DNA of 64,000 nt from Bog-473 sp963782415 (GTDB lineage: Bacteria; Actinomycetota; Acidimicrobiia; Acidimicrobiales; RAAP-2): contig CAWAJT010000007.1 in NCBI GenBank assembly GCA_963782415.1, forward strand, positions 62,001 through 126,000, read 5' to 3'. The notes under the pieces were generated by a model. The model was not told where the DNA came from, ran no database searches, and was given only the letters and a program-made list of their open reading frames with translations. Of the stretch, positions 26,702-35,295 are shown piece after piece (the first letter of the stretch is position 1; each line of letters starts with the position of its first letter). Made by a program: the position numbers and the translations under genes.

Positions 26702-27196
26702 TCAGCCCACGGCGGCGTCGCAGATGCTCGGGCTCAGGTCGATGTCCTGCCCCTTGTTGTACGGGCCGTAGGCGCCGGGGGGCGCCACCCAGACGTGACC
26801 GGCCGCGTCGTAGGCGACGACATAGAAGGTCGTCTTCGGTGGCGCGACCATGAACGGGCCACCCTCGCCGGCAGCCGTCAGCGGCCCGAAGTTGGCGGCG
26901 TACGTGGCTGCGCTCCATGGTGAGGGTGGCGAGGGGAAGGCGCCGTGCACGGCCTGGTAGGCACCGAGCGCGGCCTCCAGCGACTTCGCATCGGCCGTGC
27001 AGGCGGCGATCTCGGCCGGATTCTGCTGCGGCACGGTCACCGACGGTGACGTTGTGGTGCTGATCGGAGCCGACGCGGTCGGGATCGACGACGAGCTACA
27101 GGCCGGCACGACCACCACCACAACAGTCACCAGCCACCCTGACCACGTCCACGTCTGGAGAGTCGGTCGAGCCCGAACCCTGCGGTCCACCACCAC
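26702..27196 (-). CDS. Lipoprotein with pseudopilin-like C-terminal region, function unknown
   Basis: The start is GTG 27196 because GGGAGG (27204-27209) lies 7 nt upstream, giving 164 residues. The N-terminus has Arg residues, a Val-rich hydrophobic core and a lipobox-like VVPAC followed by SSSS, so membrane anchoring by a lipid is likely. A Thr/Ser-rich linker follows. The segment IAACTADAKSLEAALGAYQA with HGAFP is a pattern seen in the globular heads of actinobacterial type IV pilin-like proteins, and the C-terminus has PFMVAPPKTTFYVVAYDAAG. The combination of a lipobox with a pilin-like head is unusual. Function is unknown. Confidence 0.7.
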   Translation of the reverse strand: MVVDRRVRARPTLQTWTWSGWLVTVVVVVVPACSSSSIPTASAPISTTTSPSVTVPQQNPAEIAACTADAKSLEAALGAYQAVHGAFPSPPSPWSAATYAANFGPLTAAGEGGPFMVAPPKTTFYVVAYDAAGHVWVAPPGAYGPYNKGQDIDLSPSICDAAVG

Positions 27197-27257
27197 TACC
27201 CATCCTCCCACCGGAGCGAGGAACGGGGGTTGACCCTCATGGCCGACCGTATCGATG

Positions 27258-28382
27258 TCAGGCGGTCGCGCCCTCGTTCACCTGCTGCAGACGCTCCAGC
27301 GCGTCCACGTACTCCTCGACCATGCCGAGCACGACGTCCTTGGTCCGGCGCACCGTCTTGGCCGCACCGATGATCTGCCCGGCCGGGTTGAAGTTCACGT
27401 CTCGCGCCTCTTCTGGATACGCGTGCCCTCGCGAGACGCAGTCGATCGCCACCATCATCTGCAACGGCATGCCGAGTGGCTTGGGGTTGCCCGGGGCCTC
27501 CCACGCATCCGTCCAGTCGTTCTTGAGCAGCCGGCAGGGCTTGCCGGTGAACGACCGCGAACGCACCGTGTCACGCGACGTCGCCTTGAGGTACGACTCC
27601 ATCTGCTTGGGCGGGACGTCCGCCTCCTCCACGGTCAGCCAGAGGGAGCCGGTCCAGACACCTGCAGCGCCCATGACCATGGCGGCGGCCATCTGGCGGC
27701 CCGATCCGATGCCGCCGGCGGCGAGCACCGGCAGGGGAGCCACCGCATCGATCACCTCGGGCCACAGCACGATGGAACCGACGTCACCAGTGTGACCACC
27801 GCCCTCGGAGCCCTGGCAGATCACGATGTCGACGCCCGCCGCCTTGTGGTTCAAGGCGTGCTTGACCGAGCCCGCCAGCGCGGCAATCAGCATCCCGTGG
27901 TCGTGCACCTGCCCGATCACGTCGTCGGGGGGCGTCCCCAACACGTTGGCGACGAGCTTGACCTTGTCGTGGCGCAGGATGACCTCAACCAGCGGTGCCG
28001 CCGTGGCCGCCGTCCAGCCGAGCAGCTCGCGCCGGGGCCCGCCTTCGAGCTCGGGCACGCCGTGGTCGGCCAGGATCTTCTTGGCGAACGTCCGGTGCTC
28101 GTCGGGGATCATGGCCCGCAGCTCCTCCTCGAGCTTCACCGGGTCGAGCTCGCCCATGCCCTCGTACTTGCCGGGGATCACGATGTCGACCCCGTAGGGG
28201 CGGTCGCCGACGTGCTCGTCGAGCCACGTCAACTCCACCTCGAGCTCGTCCGCGCTGAAGCCCACCGCACCGAGGACCCCGAGGCCGCCGGCATTGCTGA
28301 CGGCTGCGGCGACGTCACGGCAGTGCGTGAAGGCGAAGATCGGGAATTCGATGCCCAGGCGTTCGCACAGCTCGTTGTGCAC
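27258..28382 (-). CDS. Nitronate monooxygenase-family FMN oxidoreductase
   Basis: A 374-residue TIM-barrel flavoprotein from GTG 28382, which has GAGGAGGAAACCCC directly upstream as ribosome binding site. Family marks are GIEFPIFAFTHCRDVAAAVS at the N-terminus, ICQGSEGGGHTGDVGS with the catalytic-region His, and the FMN phosphate loop VLAAGGIGSGRQMAAAMVMG. Members include 2-nitropropane dioxygenases and, in mycobacteria, IpdC, which acts in steroid ring degradation. The substrate cannot be decided, but the divergent enoyl-CoA hydratase, the SDR and the KstR-like palindrome between them favour a lipid or steroid role over nitronate detoxification. Confidence 0.85.
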   Translation of the reverse strand: MHNELCERLGIEFPIFAFTHCRDVAAAVSNAGGLGVLGAVGFSADELEVELTWLDEHVGDRPYGVDIVIPGKYEGMGELDPVKLEEELRAMIPDEHRTFAKKILADHGVPELEGGPRRELLGWTAATAAPLVEVILRHDKVKLVANVLGTPPDDVIGQVHDHGMLIAALAGSVKHALNHKAAGVDIVICQGSEGGGHTGDVGSIVLWPEVIDAVAPLPVLAAGGIGSGRQMAAAMVMGAAGVWTGSLWLTVEEADVPPKQMESYLKATSRDTVRSRSFTGKPCRLLKNDWTDAWEAPGNPKPLGMPLQMMVAIDCVSRGHAYPEEARDVNFNPAGQIIGAAKTVRRTKDVVLGMVEEYVDALERLQQVNEGATA

Positions 28383-28463
28383 GGGGTTTCCTCCTCGTTG
28401 GGTCTCCGTCGGCGTGGCGCCGGCCGGAGCGTTCGGCCGGTTGCCCGGGGCGTCCCCGGCAAC

Positions 28464-28477
28464 TAGAACAGATTCTA
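28464..28477. promoter_or_regulatory. Candidate TetR-family (KstR-like) operator
   Basis: TAGAACAGATTCTA is an inverted repeat (TAGAA-N4-TTCTA) in the divergent region between the flavoprotein (minus) and the enoyl-CoA hydratase (plus). It matches the mycobacterial KstR motif TnnAACnnGTTnnA at all but one defined position (A for the central G). Its right arm contains TAGAAT on the minus strand, a good -10 element for the flavoprotein. A GC-rich inverted repeat CCGGGG-CGT-CCCCGG (28445-28459) is adjacent. The regulator itself is not in the window. Confidence 0.55.
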
Positions 28478-28537
28478 CTTTTGATCGGCCGACCGTGCAG
28501 GTCCGGTCGGTACGGCCAGGGGAGGGAGCACCCAGAC

Positions 28538-29380
28538 ATGCCCATTCGGACCGACCCTGTGCTTCCCGAGGAGGACTGGCAGCTGCGCCTGGACGTCCCC
28601 GACGACGGCTCGGGCATCGCCACCCTCACGCTCGACTATCCCGAGAAGCTCAACATGTGGTCATGGGAGGCGACGCGCCAGCTCGGCGCCCTGGCCGACC
28701 GGGCCCGCTTCGACGACCGCATCCGGGTGCTGCTGGTCAAGGCCGAAGGGCGAGCCTTCTGCGCCGGGGTCGACCTGGGCATGCCCGAGGATCGGGTCAC
28801 GGGCCGCTCACCGGCCGAGAAGGTGCGCAACTACTACGAAGGCATCCGGTGGGTGCACGAGCGTTTCCGCGTCTTCCACGACCTGCCGCAGCCCATCGTC
28901 TGCGCCGTGCAGGGCTACTGCCTGGGGTTCGGCTTCGAGTTGGCGCTGATGTGCGACATCCGGGTGGCGGCGGACGACGCGCTCTTCGCGCTGCCCGAGG
29001 CGCAGGTCGGCGTCTCCATCGACGCCGGCGGTGATCTGAGGCTCGCCCACGAAATCGGAGCCGGCCACGCCAAGCTGCTCGCGCTGACCGGTCGTCGTAT
29101 CACTGCCGCGGAGGCGGAGCGCCTCGGGATCGTGCAGCAGGTGACCACCCGCGAGGATCTCGTGGTCGCGGCACATGGCATCGCCGCCGAGATCGCCGCC
29201 AACGCTCCGCTCGCCGTCCAGTCGATCAAGCGCACCATCGACACCTTCGCCTACCGGGGACTCTCGGAGGCGATGCGCTTCGAGGCGCTCAGCGCGTCGG
29301 TGGAGTTCGTGAGCGACGACATGCCGGCGGGCTACGCGGCCAAGGCCAAGAAGCAGCAAGCCGAATTCGAGGGGAAGTAG
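28538..29380 (+). CDS. Enoyl-CoA hydratase/isomerase (crotonase family)
   Basis: A 280-residue protein from ATG 28538, chosen because GGGGAGGGAG lies about 8 nt upstream. Crotonase features: oxyanion-hole segments AFCAGVDLGMPE and GYCLGFGFELALMCDIRVA, the region ALPEAQVGVSIDAGGDLRLA, and a C-terminal helix rich in Lys. The position of the second hydratase Glu seems occupied by Asp (SIDAGG), common in isomerase or hydratase variants, so the exact reaction (hydration or double-bond shift of an acyl-CoA) is open. It is followed after 5 nt by an SDR, forming an operon. Confidence 0.87.
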   Translation: MPIRTDPVLPEEDWQLRLDVPDDGSGIATLTLDYPEKLNMWSWEATRQLGALADRARFDDRIRVLLVKAEGRAFCAGVDLGMPEDRVTGRSPAEKVRNYYEGIRWVHERFRVFHDLPQPIVCAVQGYCLGFGFELALMCDIRVAADDALFALPEAQVGVSIDAGGDLRLAHEIGAGHAKLLALTGRRITAAEAERLGIVQQVTTREDLVVAAHGIAAEIAANAPLAVQSIKRTIDTFAYRGLSEAMRFEALSASVEFVSDDMPAGYAAKAKKQQAEFEGK

Positions 29381-29385
29381 CCGCC

Positions 29386-30267
29386 ATGGGATTGCCGGAG
29401 CCGCCGCCTGCGGGCGCACCTTTTCTCCCCGCCGACACCTTCGCCGGCACGACGGCCATCGTCACCGGGGCGGGCACGGGCCTCGGGCGGGCCATCGCCG
29501 TCGAGTTGGCGCGGGCCGGCGCAGCCATCGGCGTCGTCTCGCGCTCCGAGGAGCACCGCCTGGCCGGCGTGGCCGCCGTGGAGGCGGTGGGCGGTCGGGC
29601 CTCGCACGCCGGCGCCGACATCCGCGAGCCCGACCAGATCGCCGCCGCGTTCGACGCGGTGGAACAGGTGCTCGGACCGGCGACGGTGCTGGTGAACAAC
29701 GCGGCCGCCAACTTCCCCGTTCTCGCCGCCGCCATGCGGCCGAATGCGTTCCGCTCGGTGACCAACATCGTGCTGGACGGGACCTTCTTCTGCAGTCAGG
29801 AGCTGCACCGCCGACTCGCGGCGCGCCATGAGGCGAGCGGGGGCGCCATCGTCAACATCCTGGCGACGCAGAGCTTCACGGGCGGTCCGGGTATGGCGCA
29901 CAACGCGGCGGCCAAGGCGGGCGTCGGCAACCTCACCAAGTCGCTGGCCGTGGAGTGGGCGCCCGACGGCATCCGGGTCAACGCGCTGGCGCCCGGTCTG
30001 TTCCCCCACGAGGACATGCGTGACGACCTCAAGGCGCTGCGGCCCGAGGGCGAGTCCGTCGACGCGCGCCGTTCGCCGGCCGGACGCCTGGGTCGCCTGC
30101 ACGAGCTGGGGTGGGCGGTGACGTGGCTCTGCTCGCCCTATGCGGCCTTCGTGACCGGACACACCCTGGTCGTCGACGGCGCCAACTGGCTGCGGCGCGA
30201 CTTCGTCATGCCCGAGTTCACTCCCGTCGCCGAGCAGCTCTCAGGGGTGCTGCGGCCGGCCGACTGA
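29386..30267 (+). CDS. SDR oxidoreductase, 2,4-dienoyl-CoA reductase-like
   Basis: A 293-residue Rossmann-fold protein with TGAGTGLGRAIA (residues 27-38), LVNNAAANFP, and PGLFPHEDM after the active site. The usual YxxxK motif reads NAAAK (residues 173-177, in GMAHNAAAKAGVGNL), so the classical catalytic Tyr is absent while the Lys is kept. This arrangement is characteristic of 2,4-dienoyl-CoA reductases, which use other residues to reduce dienoyl-CoA with NADPH. Together with the preceding crotonase it would handle unsaturated acyl-CoAs. It ends 7 nt before the convergent ABC transporter. Confidence 0.85.
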   Translation: MGLPEPPPAGAPFLPADTFAGTTAIVTGAGTGLGRAIAVELARAGAAIGVVSRSEEHRLAGVAAVEAVGGRASHAGADIREPDQIAAAFDAVEQVLGPATVLVNNAAANFPVLAAAMRPNAFRSVTNIVLDGTFFCSQELHRRLAARHEASGGAIVNILATQSFTGGPGMAHNAAAKAGVGNLTKSLAVEWAPDGIRVNALAPGLFPHEDMRDDLKALRPEGESVDARRSPAGRLGRLHELGWAVTWLCSPYAAFVTGHTLVVDGANWLRRDFVMPEFTPVAEQLSGVLRPAD

Positions 30268-30274
30268 TCCGCCG

Positions 30275-32191
30275 TCAGGCGCCGGCGGGCTCGGACTCCT
30301 CTTCCTGGTCGGCGAACTGGGTCCGGTACAGCTCGGCGTAGAGGCCGTTGTCGGCGAGCAGGCTGGCGTGCGTGCCGCGCTCGACAATGCGACCGCCGTC
30401 GATCACGAGCAGCTCGTCGGCCTCGCGAACGGTCGACAGGCGGTGCGCAATGACCAGCGAGGTGCGCCCGGCCAGGGTCTCGCGCAGCGCGCGCTGCACC
30501 GCGGCCTCGGACTCCGAGTCGAGGTGCGCCGTGGCCTCGTCGAGGACCACCACGTCGGGCGCCTTGAGCATGAGGCGGGCCAGGGCGACGCGCTGTTTCT
30601 CTCCGCCCGAGAGGCGGTAACCGCGTTCGCCGATCACCGTGTCGAGCCCGTCGGGCAGGTCGGCCACGAGGTGTCCGATCTGGGCCTGGGCCAGTGCGGC
30701 CTGTACGTCCGCCTCCGTCGCGTCGGGGCGGGCGTACATCAGGTTGGCCCGCAGCGTGTCGTGGAAGAGGTGCGGGTCCTGGGTTACCACGCCGACGACG
30801 TCACGGACCGACGCCATGGTGGCATGACGCACGTCGACCCCACTGAGCTTCACCGAGCCGCCGGTGACGTCGTAGAGGCGCGGCACCAGGTTGGAGATGG
30901 TCGTCTTGCCGGCGCCCGAGGGCCCCACCAACGCCACCATGTGTCCCGGCTCAACCCGGAACGACACGTGGTGCAGCACCTCGCTGCGCAAGCCCGCTTC
31001 GAGCACGGCCACCGACTCGAGCGAGGCCAGCGAGACCTCGTCGGCGCTCGGATAGGTGAAGCTCACGTCGTCGAATTCCACCGAGGCGTTACCGCGCGTG
31101 ATGTCGACCGCGTCGGGATCCTCCTGAATCATCGGCACGATGTCGAGCACTTCGAAGAGCCGCTCGAACGACACGAGGGCGGTCATCACATCGAGATTGA
31201 CGTTCGAGAGCTGGGTGAGGGGTCCGTACAGGCGGGTCAGGTAGGCGGTCAGCGCCACCAGGGTGCCGAGCGTCATGGCGCCGTGCACGGTGGCCACCCC
31301 GCCGAAGCCGTAGACGAGGGCCGTGGCCAGGGCGCCGGTCAAGGTGAGCGACACGAAGAAGACGCGCGAGTAGGTCGCCTGGGAGATCCCGATGTCCCGC
31401 ACGCGCCCGGCCTTCGCCTCGAACGCGGTGGCCTCGTCCTCGGGGTGTCCGAGGAGCTTGACCAGCATGGCGCCTCCCACCTGGAAGCGCTCCTGCATCA
31501 CCATGTTCATCTCGCTGTTGAGGTTGTAGCCCTCTTTGGTCAAGGACCCGATGCGCTGCCCGACGAAGCGAGCCGGGATGAGGAAGAGCGGCACGAGGAT
31601 CAGGGCGGCCAGGGTGATCTTCCAACTCAGGAAGAACATGGCGCCGAGCACGATGACCACGGTGACGAAGTTGCCGACCACGTTGGACAGCAGATCGGTG
31701 AAGGCCTGCTGGGCGCCGATGACGTCGTTGTTGAGCCGGCTGACGAGGGCGCCGGTCTGGGTCCGGGTGAAGAAGGCCAGCGGCATGCGCTGGATGTGGC
31801 GGAACACCTTGGAGCGCATGTCGTAAATGAGGCTCTCGCCGATGTAGGCCGAGATCCGGCGCTCCGTGAGGACGAGGCCGGCATCGACGATGGCGAGAGC
31901 GGCCACGAGGAGCGACAACCAGATCACGAGGTCGGCGTCGTGCTTGAGGATGCCGTTGTTGATGATGCCGCGGAGAATGAGGGGCGTCACCGCCCCCACG
32001 GCGGCGTCGAGGATCACGACGGGGATGAAGACGGCCAGGATCTTGCGGTAGGGGACAGCGAAGGTGAGCATGCGCCGGGCGGTGCCCTTCTTGACCCGGT
32101 GCGCCAGCACGGCCCGGTCCTGGCGCATGGAGCGCATGCCGCTCCACCCACCACCTCGACCGCCTCCCATGGCGTGGCCGCGCATGCTCAT
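30275..32191 (-). CDS. ABC exporter, fused membrane and ATPase domains
   Basis: A 638-residue half-transporter of the MsbA/multidrug type. A basic N-terminus precedes six transmembrane helices (about residues 45-330). The nucleotide-binding domain has Walker A LVGPSGAGKTT, signature RLSGGEKQRVALARLM, Walker B VVVLDEATAHLD and switch His in SLVIAHRLSTV. The message is predicted to be leaderless: TAGGTT (32198-32203, minus strand) is 6 nt before ATG 32191. It works as a homodimer or with a partner, but no second half-transporter is adjacent. The substrate is unknown. Confidence 0.92.
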   Translation of the reverse strand: MSMRGHAMGGGRGGGWSGMRSMRQDRAVLAHRVKKGTARRMLTFAVPYRKILAVFIPVVILDAAVGAVTPLILRGIINNGILKHDADLVIWLSLLVAALAIVDAGLVLTERRISAYIGESLIYDMRSKVFRHIQRMPLAFFTRTQTGALVSRLNNDVIGAQQAFTDLLSNVVGNFVTVVIVLGAMFFLSWKITLAALILVPLFLIPARFVGQRIGSLTKEGYNLNSEMNMVMQERFQVGGAMLVKLLGHPEDEATAFEAKAGRVRDIGISQATYSRVFFVSLTLTGALATALVYGFGGVATVHGAMTLGTLVALTAYLTRLYGPLTQLSNVNLDVMTALVSFERLFEVLDIVPMIQEDPDAVDITRGNASVEFDDVSFTYPSADEVSLASLESVAVLEAGLRSEVLHHVSFRVEPGHMVALVGPSGAGKTTISNLVPRLYDVTGGSVKLSGVDVRHATMASVRDVVGVVTQDPHLFHDTLRANLMYARPDATEADVQAALAQAQIGHLVADLPDGLDTVIGERGYRLSGGEKQRVALARLMLKAPDVVVLDEATAHLDSESEAAVQRALRETLAGRTSLVIAHRLSTVREADELLVIDGGRIVERGTHASLLADNGLYAELYRTQFADQEEESEPAGA

Positions 32192-32252
32192 GCCTGCAAC
32201 CTACCGTTGGTGCCTCCCCAACCTGGTTGGCGGCGGTGAGCTCGTGGCTCGG

Positions 32253-32555
32253 TCAGGCGACGGAGACGCGACGCCGGATGAAGGTGGCGATCAAGAAGGC
32301 CAATGCGAAGACGGCCATGGCCCCCACGATGACGGCCATCACGCCCGAGCCGACGGTCAAGCCGGGCGACAGGGGGTTGGCACTGGTGGAGACATGGCTC
32401 ACCAGTTGCGCGTGCAGACTGCCTGACCGGATCCGGGTCGAGGCCCCCGCAGCCGCGGCGGCGACCGTGATCGACCACGCCAGCCCGGCCACCGTTGCCG
32501 TGCCCACCAGTGCCGCCACGGTCCGAAGCCGCTGTCGCCCAACCACGATCGCCAT
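32253..32555 (-). CDS. Small membrane protein, function unknown
   Basis: About 100 residues from ATG 32555 with two hydrophobic segments (residues about 11-33 and 70-92), separated by a polar stretch rich in Ser and ending RRRVSVA. GAGGAGG lies immediately before this ATG, which is too close; a GTG 9 nt further in (32546) would have 10-nt spacing, so the start is uncertain. A signal-anchor plus C-terminal helix with basic cytoplasmic tail suggests an exposed loop outside. No family was recognised. Confidence 0.55.
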   Translation of the reverse strand: MAIVVGRQRLRTVAALVGTATVAGLAWSITVAAAAAGASTRIRSGSLHAQLVSHVSTSANPLSPGLTVGSGVMAVIVGAMAVFALAFLIATFIRRRVSVA

Positions 32556-32737
32556 GCCTCCTCGCTCGAAAACCGGGAATGCCACGCCGCATTCCTCGCG
32601 CTTTCGTTCACAAGACAAACGACGCCCGGCGCCCCGTCTTTCGCTCGCCCTTGTCGGCAACCCCCATGGCAAGGTGAGGGCAAGGTGGGAAGCAATCATC
32701 CGGTGGCGAGGACGCGACGATTGGCGGAACGGCCGCT

Positions 32738-34336
32738 TCAATAGGCGCCGATGCCCCGGGCCATCGTCTTGGGGGTCTCGAACATGATCTTGAGATCCCA
32801 CCAGAGCGACCACGACGCCACGTAGAGGTAGTCGAGCTGGACGAGGTCGTTGCGGGTGAGGTCGTTGCGTCCCGAGACCTGCCACAGCCCGGTGATCCCC
32901 GGGCGGACCTCGAAGCGGCGGGTGGCCCAGCCCTCCACGTTGGATTCGCTGGGGATGAACGGGCGGGGGCCGACGACGGACATGTCGCCCTTGAACACGT
33001 TGATGAATTGCGGGATCTCGTCAATGCTCGTCCGGCGCAGGAAGGCGCCGAATCGAGTGACGCGGACCGCCTCTACTGCCTTGTGACGCACCTCGTGCAA
33101 GGGACGATCGGGGTCGAGGTCGGACTCCTGTGCAACGTCAGAAGGGCGATCGTCGGGGGCCGTCGTCATGGAGCGGAACTTGGTGACCATGAATGGCTCG
33201 GTGTGACGCCCGATGCGAATCTGGCGGAAGAACACCGGACCGGGTGAGCTCAGTTTGACGCCTACCGCGACGATCAGGAGCAGTGGTGAGGTCAACACCA
33301 GCACAGTGGAACTGATGCACAGGTCGAAGGCCCGTTTCATGCAGGCGTCCCACGGGCTGAGGTGCGGTTGTGCGAGCTCCAGGAATGGCATGCCGGAGAG
33401 GTCGGTGAGGCGAGAGCGCCAGCTGATCAGCTCGTAGTAACGCGGCACCATCGCGATGTGCACGAAGTCCTGGAGCTGGCGGTAGACATCCATCGCCTCG
33501 ACCGAGAATTCGTCCCGGGCCGCGACGAGGACCCGGTGCACATCGAGGCGTCGGCAGAGCTCGGGGAGCTCAGCGATGCAGCCGAGCGCCTCAGTCCCTG
33601 AGCCGCTCCCGTGCCCGTCACCCCTGCCGCCCAGGGCCGACGTGTCGTCGACGATACGGCCGACCAGGGTCATCCCCGGGTCCTGTCGCACGCTCAGCAT
33701 GATGCGATCGGCCGTGGTTCCCGCGCCGACCACCAGGACCCTGGTCGTCGTCAGCGCGTGGAGGAAGGAGCGCAGGATCACGCGACCGAGCGTGATCGCA
33801 GCGATCGTGACGATGACGGCCATGACCAACTGCGTGGCGTACGGCTCGGCCGTGCCGAAGAGCACATGGAAGAGCGAACCGATGGCCAGCGCGAGGACGC
33901 AGCCGCCGCCGACGCCGAAGGCGATCTCGCGCATCTCGAGGAAGGCGCTGGGCTGCAGGCGACGATGCGTGACGCGGTAGACGCCACCCATGGCGAGAGC
34001 GACGACCACCGCCACGGGGAACAGGGAGTCGATCTGGATGTTCGTGGCCAGCTGGCGGGACGCGTTGACGGGCACGGTCGAGAGCTGGGTGAGGAACACG
34101 AGCGAAACCGGCAAGGCGATGCAGGCGCACACGAAGTCGCAGCAGATCTGGACGAGCGTCAGCTCCTTGTCGGTGATGGTGCGGTACGGCGTTGCCTTCT
34201 CGGCCGGGGCCCCGGGTGAGGCGCGGGTCGCGGTCGACCCGGGCGGTGTCGGGAAGAGGTCGACGTGGCCAGCGGCTGCGGCTGCGGCCGCGGGCGCCGG
34301 TTCGCCGACCTCCACCTCCGGTTCCGAGATACTCAT
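32738..34336 (-). CDS. Polyprenyl-phosphate sugar phosphotransferase (EPS/WcaJ type)
   Basis: A 532-residue membrane protein. An Ala-rich tail is followed by four transmembrane helices (about residues 55-200), a CoA/NAD-binding-like domain (VLVVGAGTTADRIMLSV), a fifth hydrophobic segment (STVLVLTSPLLLIVAVGVKL) and the catalytic core FFRQIRIGRHTEPFMVTKFR, FLRRTSIDEIPQFINVFKGD and PGITGLWQVSGRNDL. These are the marks of the initiating enzymes that move a hexose-1-phosphate onto undecaprenyl (or decaprenyl) phosphate for exopolysaccharide synthesis. It could start the glycan that the 8.8-16.9 kb island would decorate, although it is 16 kb away. Confidence 0.92.
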   Translation of the reverse strand: MSISEPEVEVGEPAPAAAAAAAGHVDLFPTPPGSTATRASPGAPAEKATPYRTITDKELTLVQICCDFVCACIALPVSLVFLTQLSTVPVNASRQLATNIQIDSLFPVAVVVALAMGGVYRVTHRRLQPSAFLEMREIAFGVGGGCVLALAIGSLFHVLFGTAEPYATQLVMAVIVTIAAITLGRVILRSFLHALTTTRVLVVGAGTTADRIMLSVRQDPGMTLVGRIVDDTSALGGRGDGHGSGSGTEALGCIAELPELCRRLDVHRVLVAARDEFSVEAMDVYRQLQDFVHIAMVPRYYELISWRSRLTDLSGMPFLELAQPHLSPWDACMKRAFDLCISSTVLVLTSPLLLIVAVGVKLSSPGPVFFRQIRIGRHTEPFMVTKFRSMTTAPDDRPSDVAQESDLDPDRPLHEVRHKAVEAVRVTRFGAFLRRTSIDEIPQFINVFKGDMSVVGPRPFIPSESNVEGWATRRFEVRPGITGLWQVSGRNDLTRNDLVQLDYLYVASWSLWWDLKIMFETPKTMARGIGAY

Positions 34337-34475
34337 CCGCCTGCCCTCTGACGCCGCCTGTCCGACTCGCGGAGGGAGAACGGGGGAGAGGGGCCGGACT
34401 GTCGCCTGAGCATCGGGACCGACGGCCCGAAATCAGCCGGTCAAACGGTCACTCGGTCAGTCGTCACGTCGTTGG

Positions 34476-35264
34476 TCAGGCGGAGCCGCCGACGGCGTGG
34501 ACGCCGCCGTCGACGTGGAGGATCTCCCCGGTGGTCATGGGGAGGAGGTCACTGAAGAGGGCGAGGCAGGCCTTGGCCACCGCGCTCGAGTCGTGGACGT
34601 CCCAGCCGAGCGGGGCCCGGTCGGCCCAGGTCTCCTCGAAGGCGTTGAACCCCGGAATCGACTTGGCCGCCATGGTGCGGACCGGCCCGGCGGCGATCAG
34701 GTTGACCCGGATGCCCCGAGGCCCGAGCTCCTTGGCCAAGTAGCGCGAGAGCGATTCGAGTCCGGCCTTGGCCACACCCATCCAGTCGTAGACGGGCCAG
34801 GCCAACGTGGCGTCGAAGTCGAGCCCGACGACAGAGGCGCCTCCGTCCGCCCCCGCTGCGTCGAGCAACGGGAGGAAGGCCTCGACCAGCGCCTTGAGGG
34901 AGTAGGTGGAGACGTTGATCGCCGTCGACACGTCGTCCCAGCCGGCGGTGAACATGCCACTCCCGAGGCAGTCCGCAGGTGCGAAGCCGATGGCGTGCAA
35001 CAGGCCGTCGAGCCGGTCCCAGCGGTCCGCCAGCGCGGCACCGGCAGCGGCCAGCTGGTCCGGCGCGGTGACGTCGATCTCGAGTACCGCGGGCTCGACG
35101 GGCAGCTTGCGTGCGGTGCGCTTCGTCAGCGACAGGGCGCGCCCGGCGCCCGAGAGCACGACCTCGGCGCCCTCTTCTTGCGCCAGGCGGGCCACGGAAA
35201 AGGCCAGCGAGGCGTCGGTGAGCACGCCCGTGATGAGCAGTCGTTTGCCGTCGAGGAGTCCCAC
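34476..35264 (-). CDS. fabI: Enoyl-ACP reductase (FabI/InhA type)
   Basis: A 262-residue protein from GTG 35264. It starts with the InhA-like cofactor loop LLDGKRLLITGVLTDASLAF, then LHAIGFAP, and has the YxxxxxxK active site as YDWMGVAKAG, followed by ELGPRGIRVNLIAAGPVRT. It catalyses the NADH-dependent last reduction of fatty-acid elongation. TAACCT lies 10 nt before the GTG, suggesting a very short leader. It is divergent from the F420-type reductase with 31 nt between starts. No fabG or mabA gene is adjacent, unlike in mycobacteria. Confidence 0.92.
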   Translation of the reverse strand: MGLLDGKRLLITGVLTDASLAFSVARLAQEEGAEVVLSGAGRALSLTKRTARKLPVEPAVLEIDVTAPDQLAAAGAALADRWDRLDGLLHAIGFAPADCLGSGMFTAGWDDVSTAINVSTYSLKALVEAFLPLLDAAGADGGASVVGLDFDATLAWPVYDWMGVAKAGLESLSRYLAKELGPRGIRVNLIAAGPVRTMAAKSIPGFNAFEETWADRAPLGWDVHDSSAVAKACLALFSDLLPMTTGEILHVDGGVHAVGGSA

Positions 35265-35295
35265 TGGGTCAGCGAGGTTATGCGAAGGTAGGGCC

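Noticed and set aside
30368..32239. Long plus-strand open frame opposite the ABC exporter
   Set aside because: His/Glu/Arg-rich, no motif, antisense to a complete ABC transporter.
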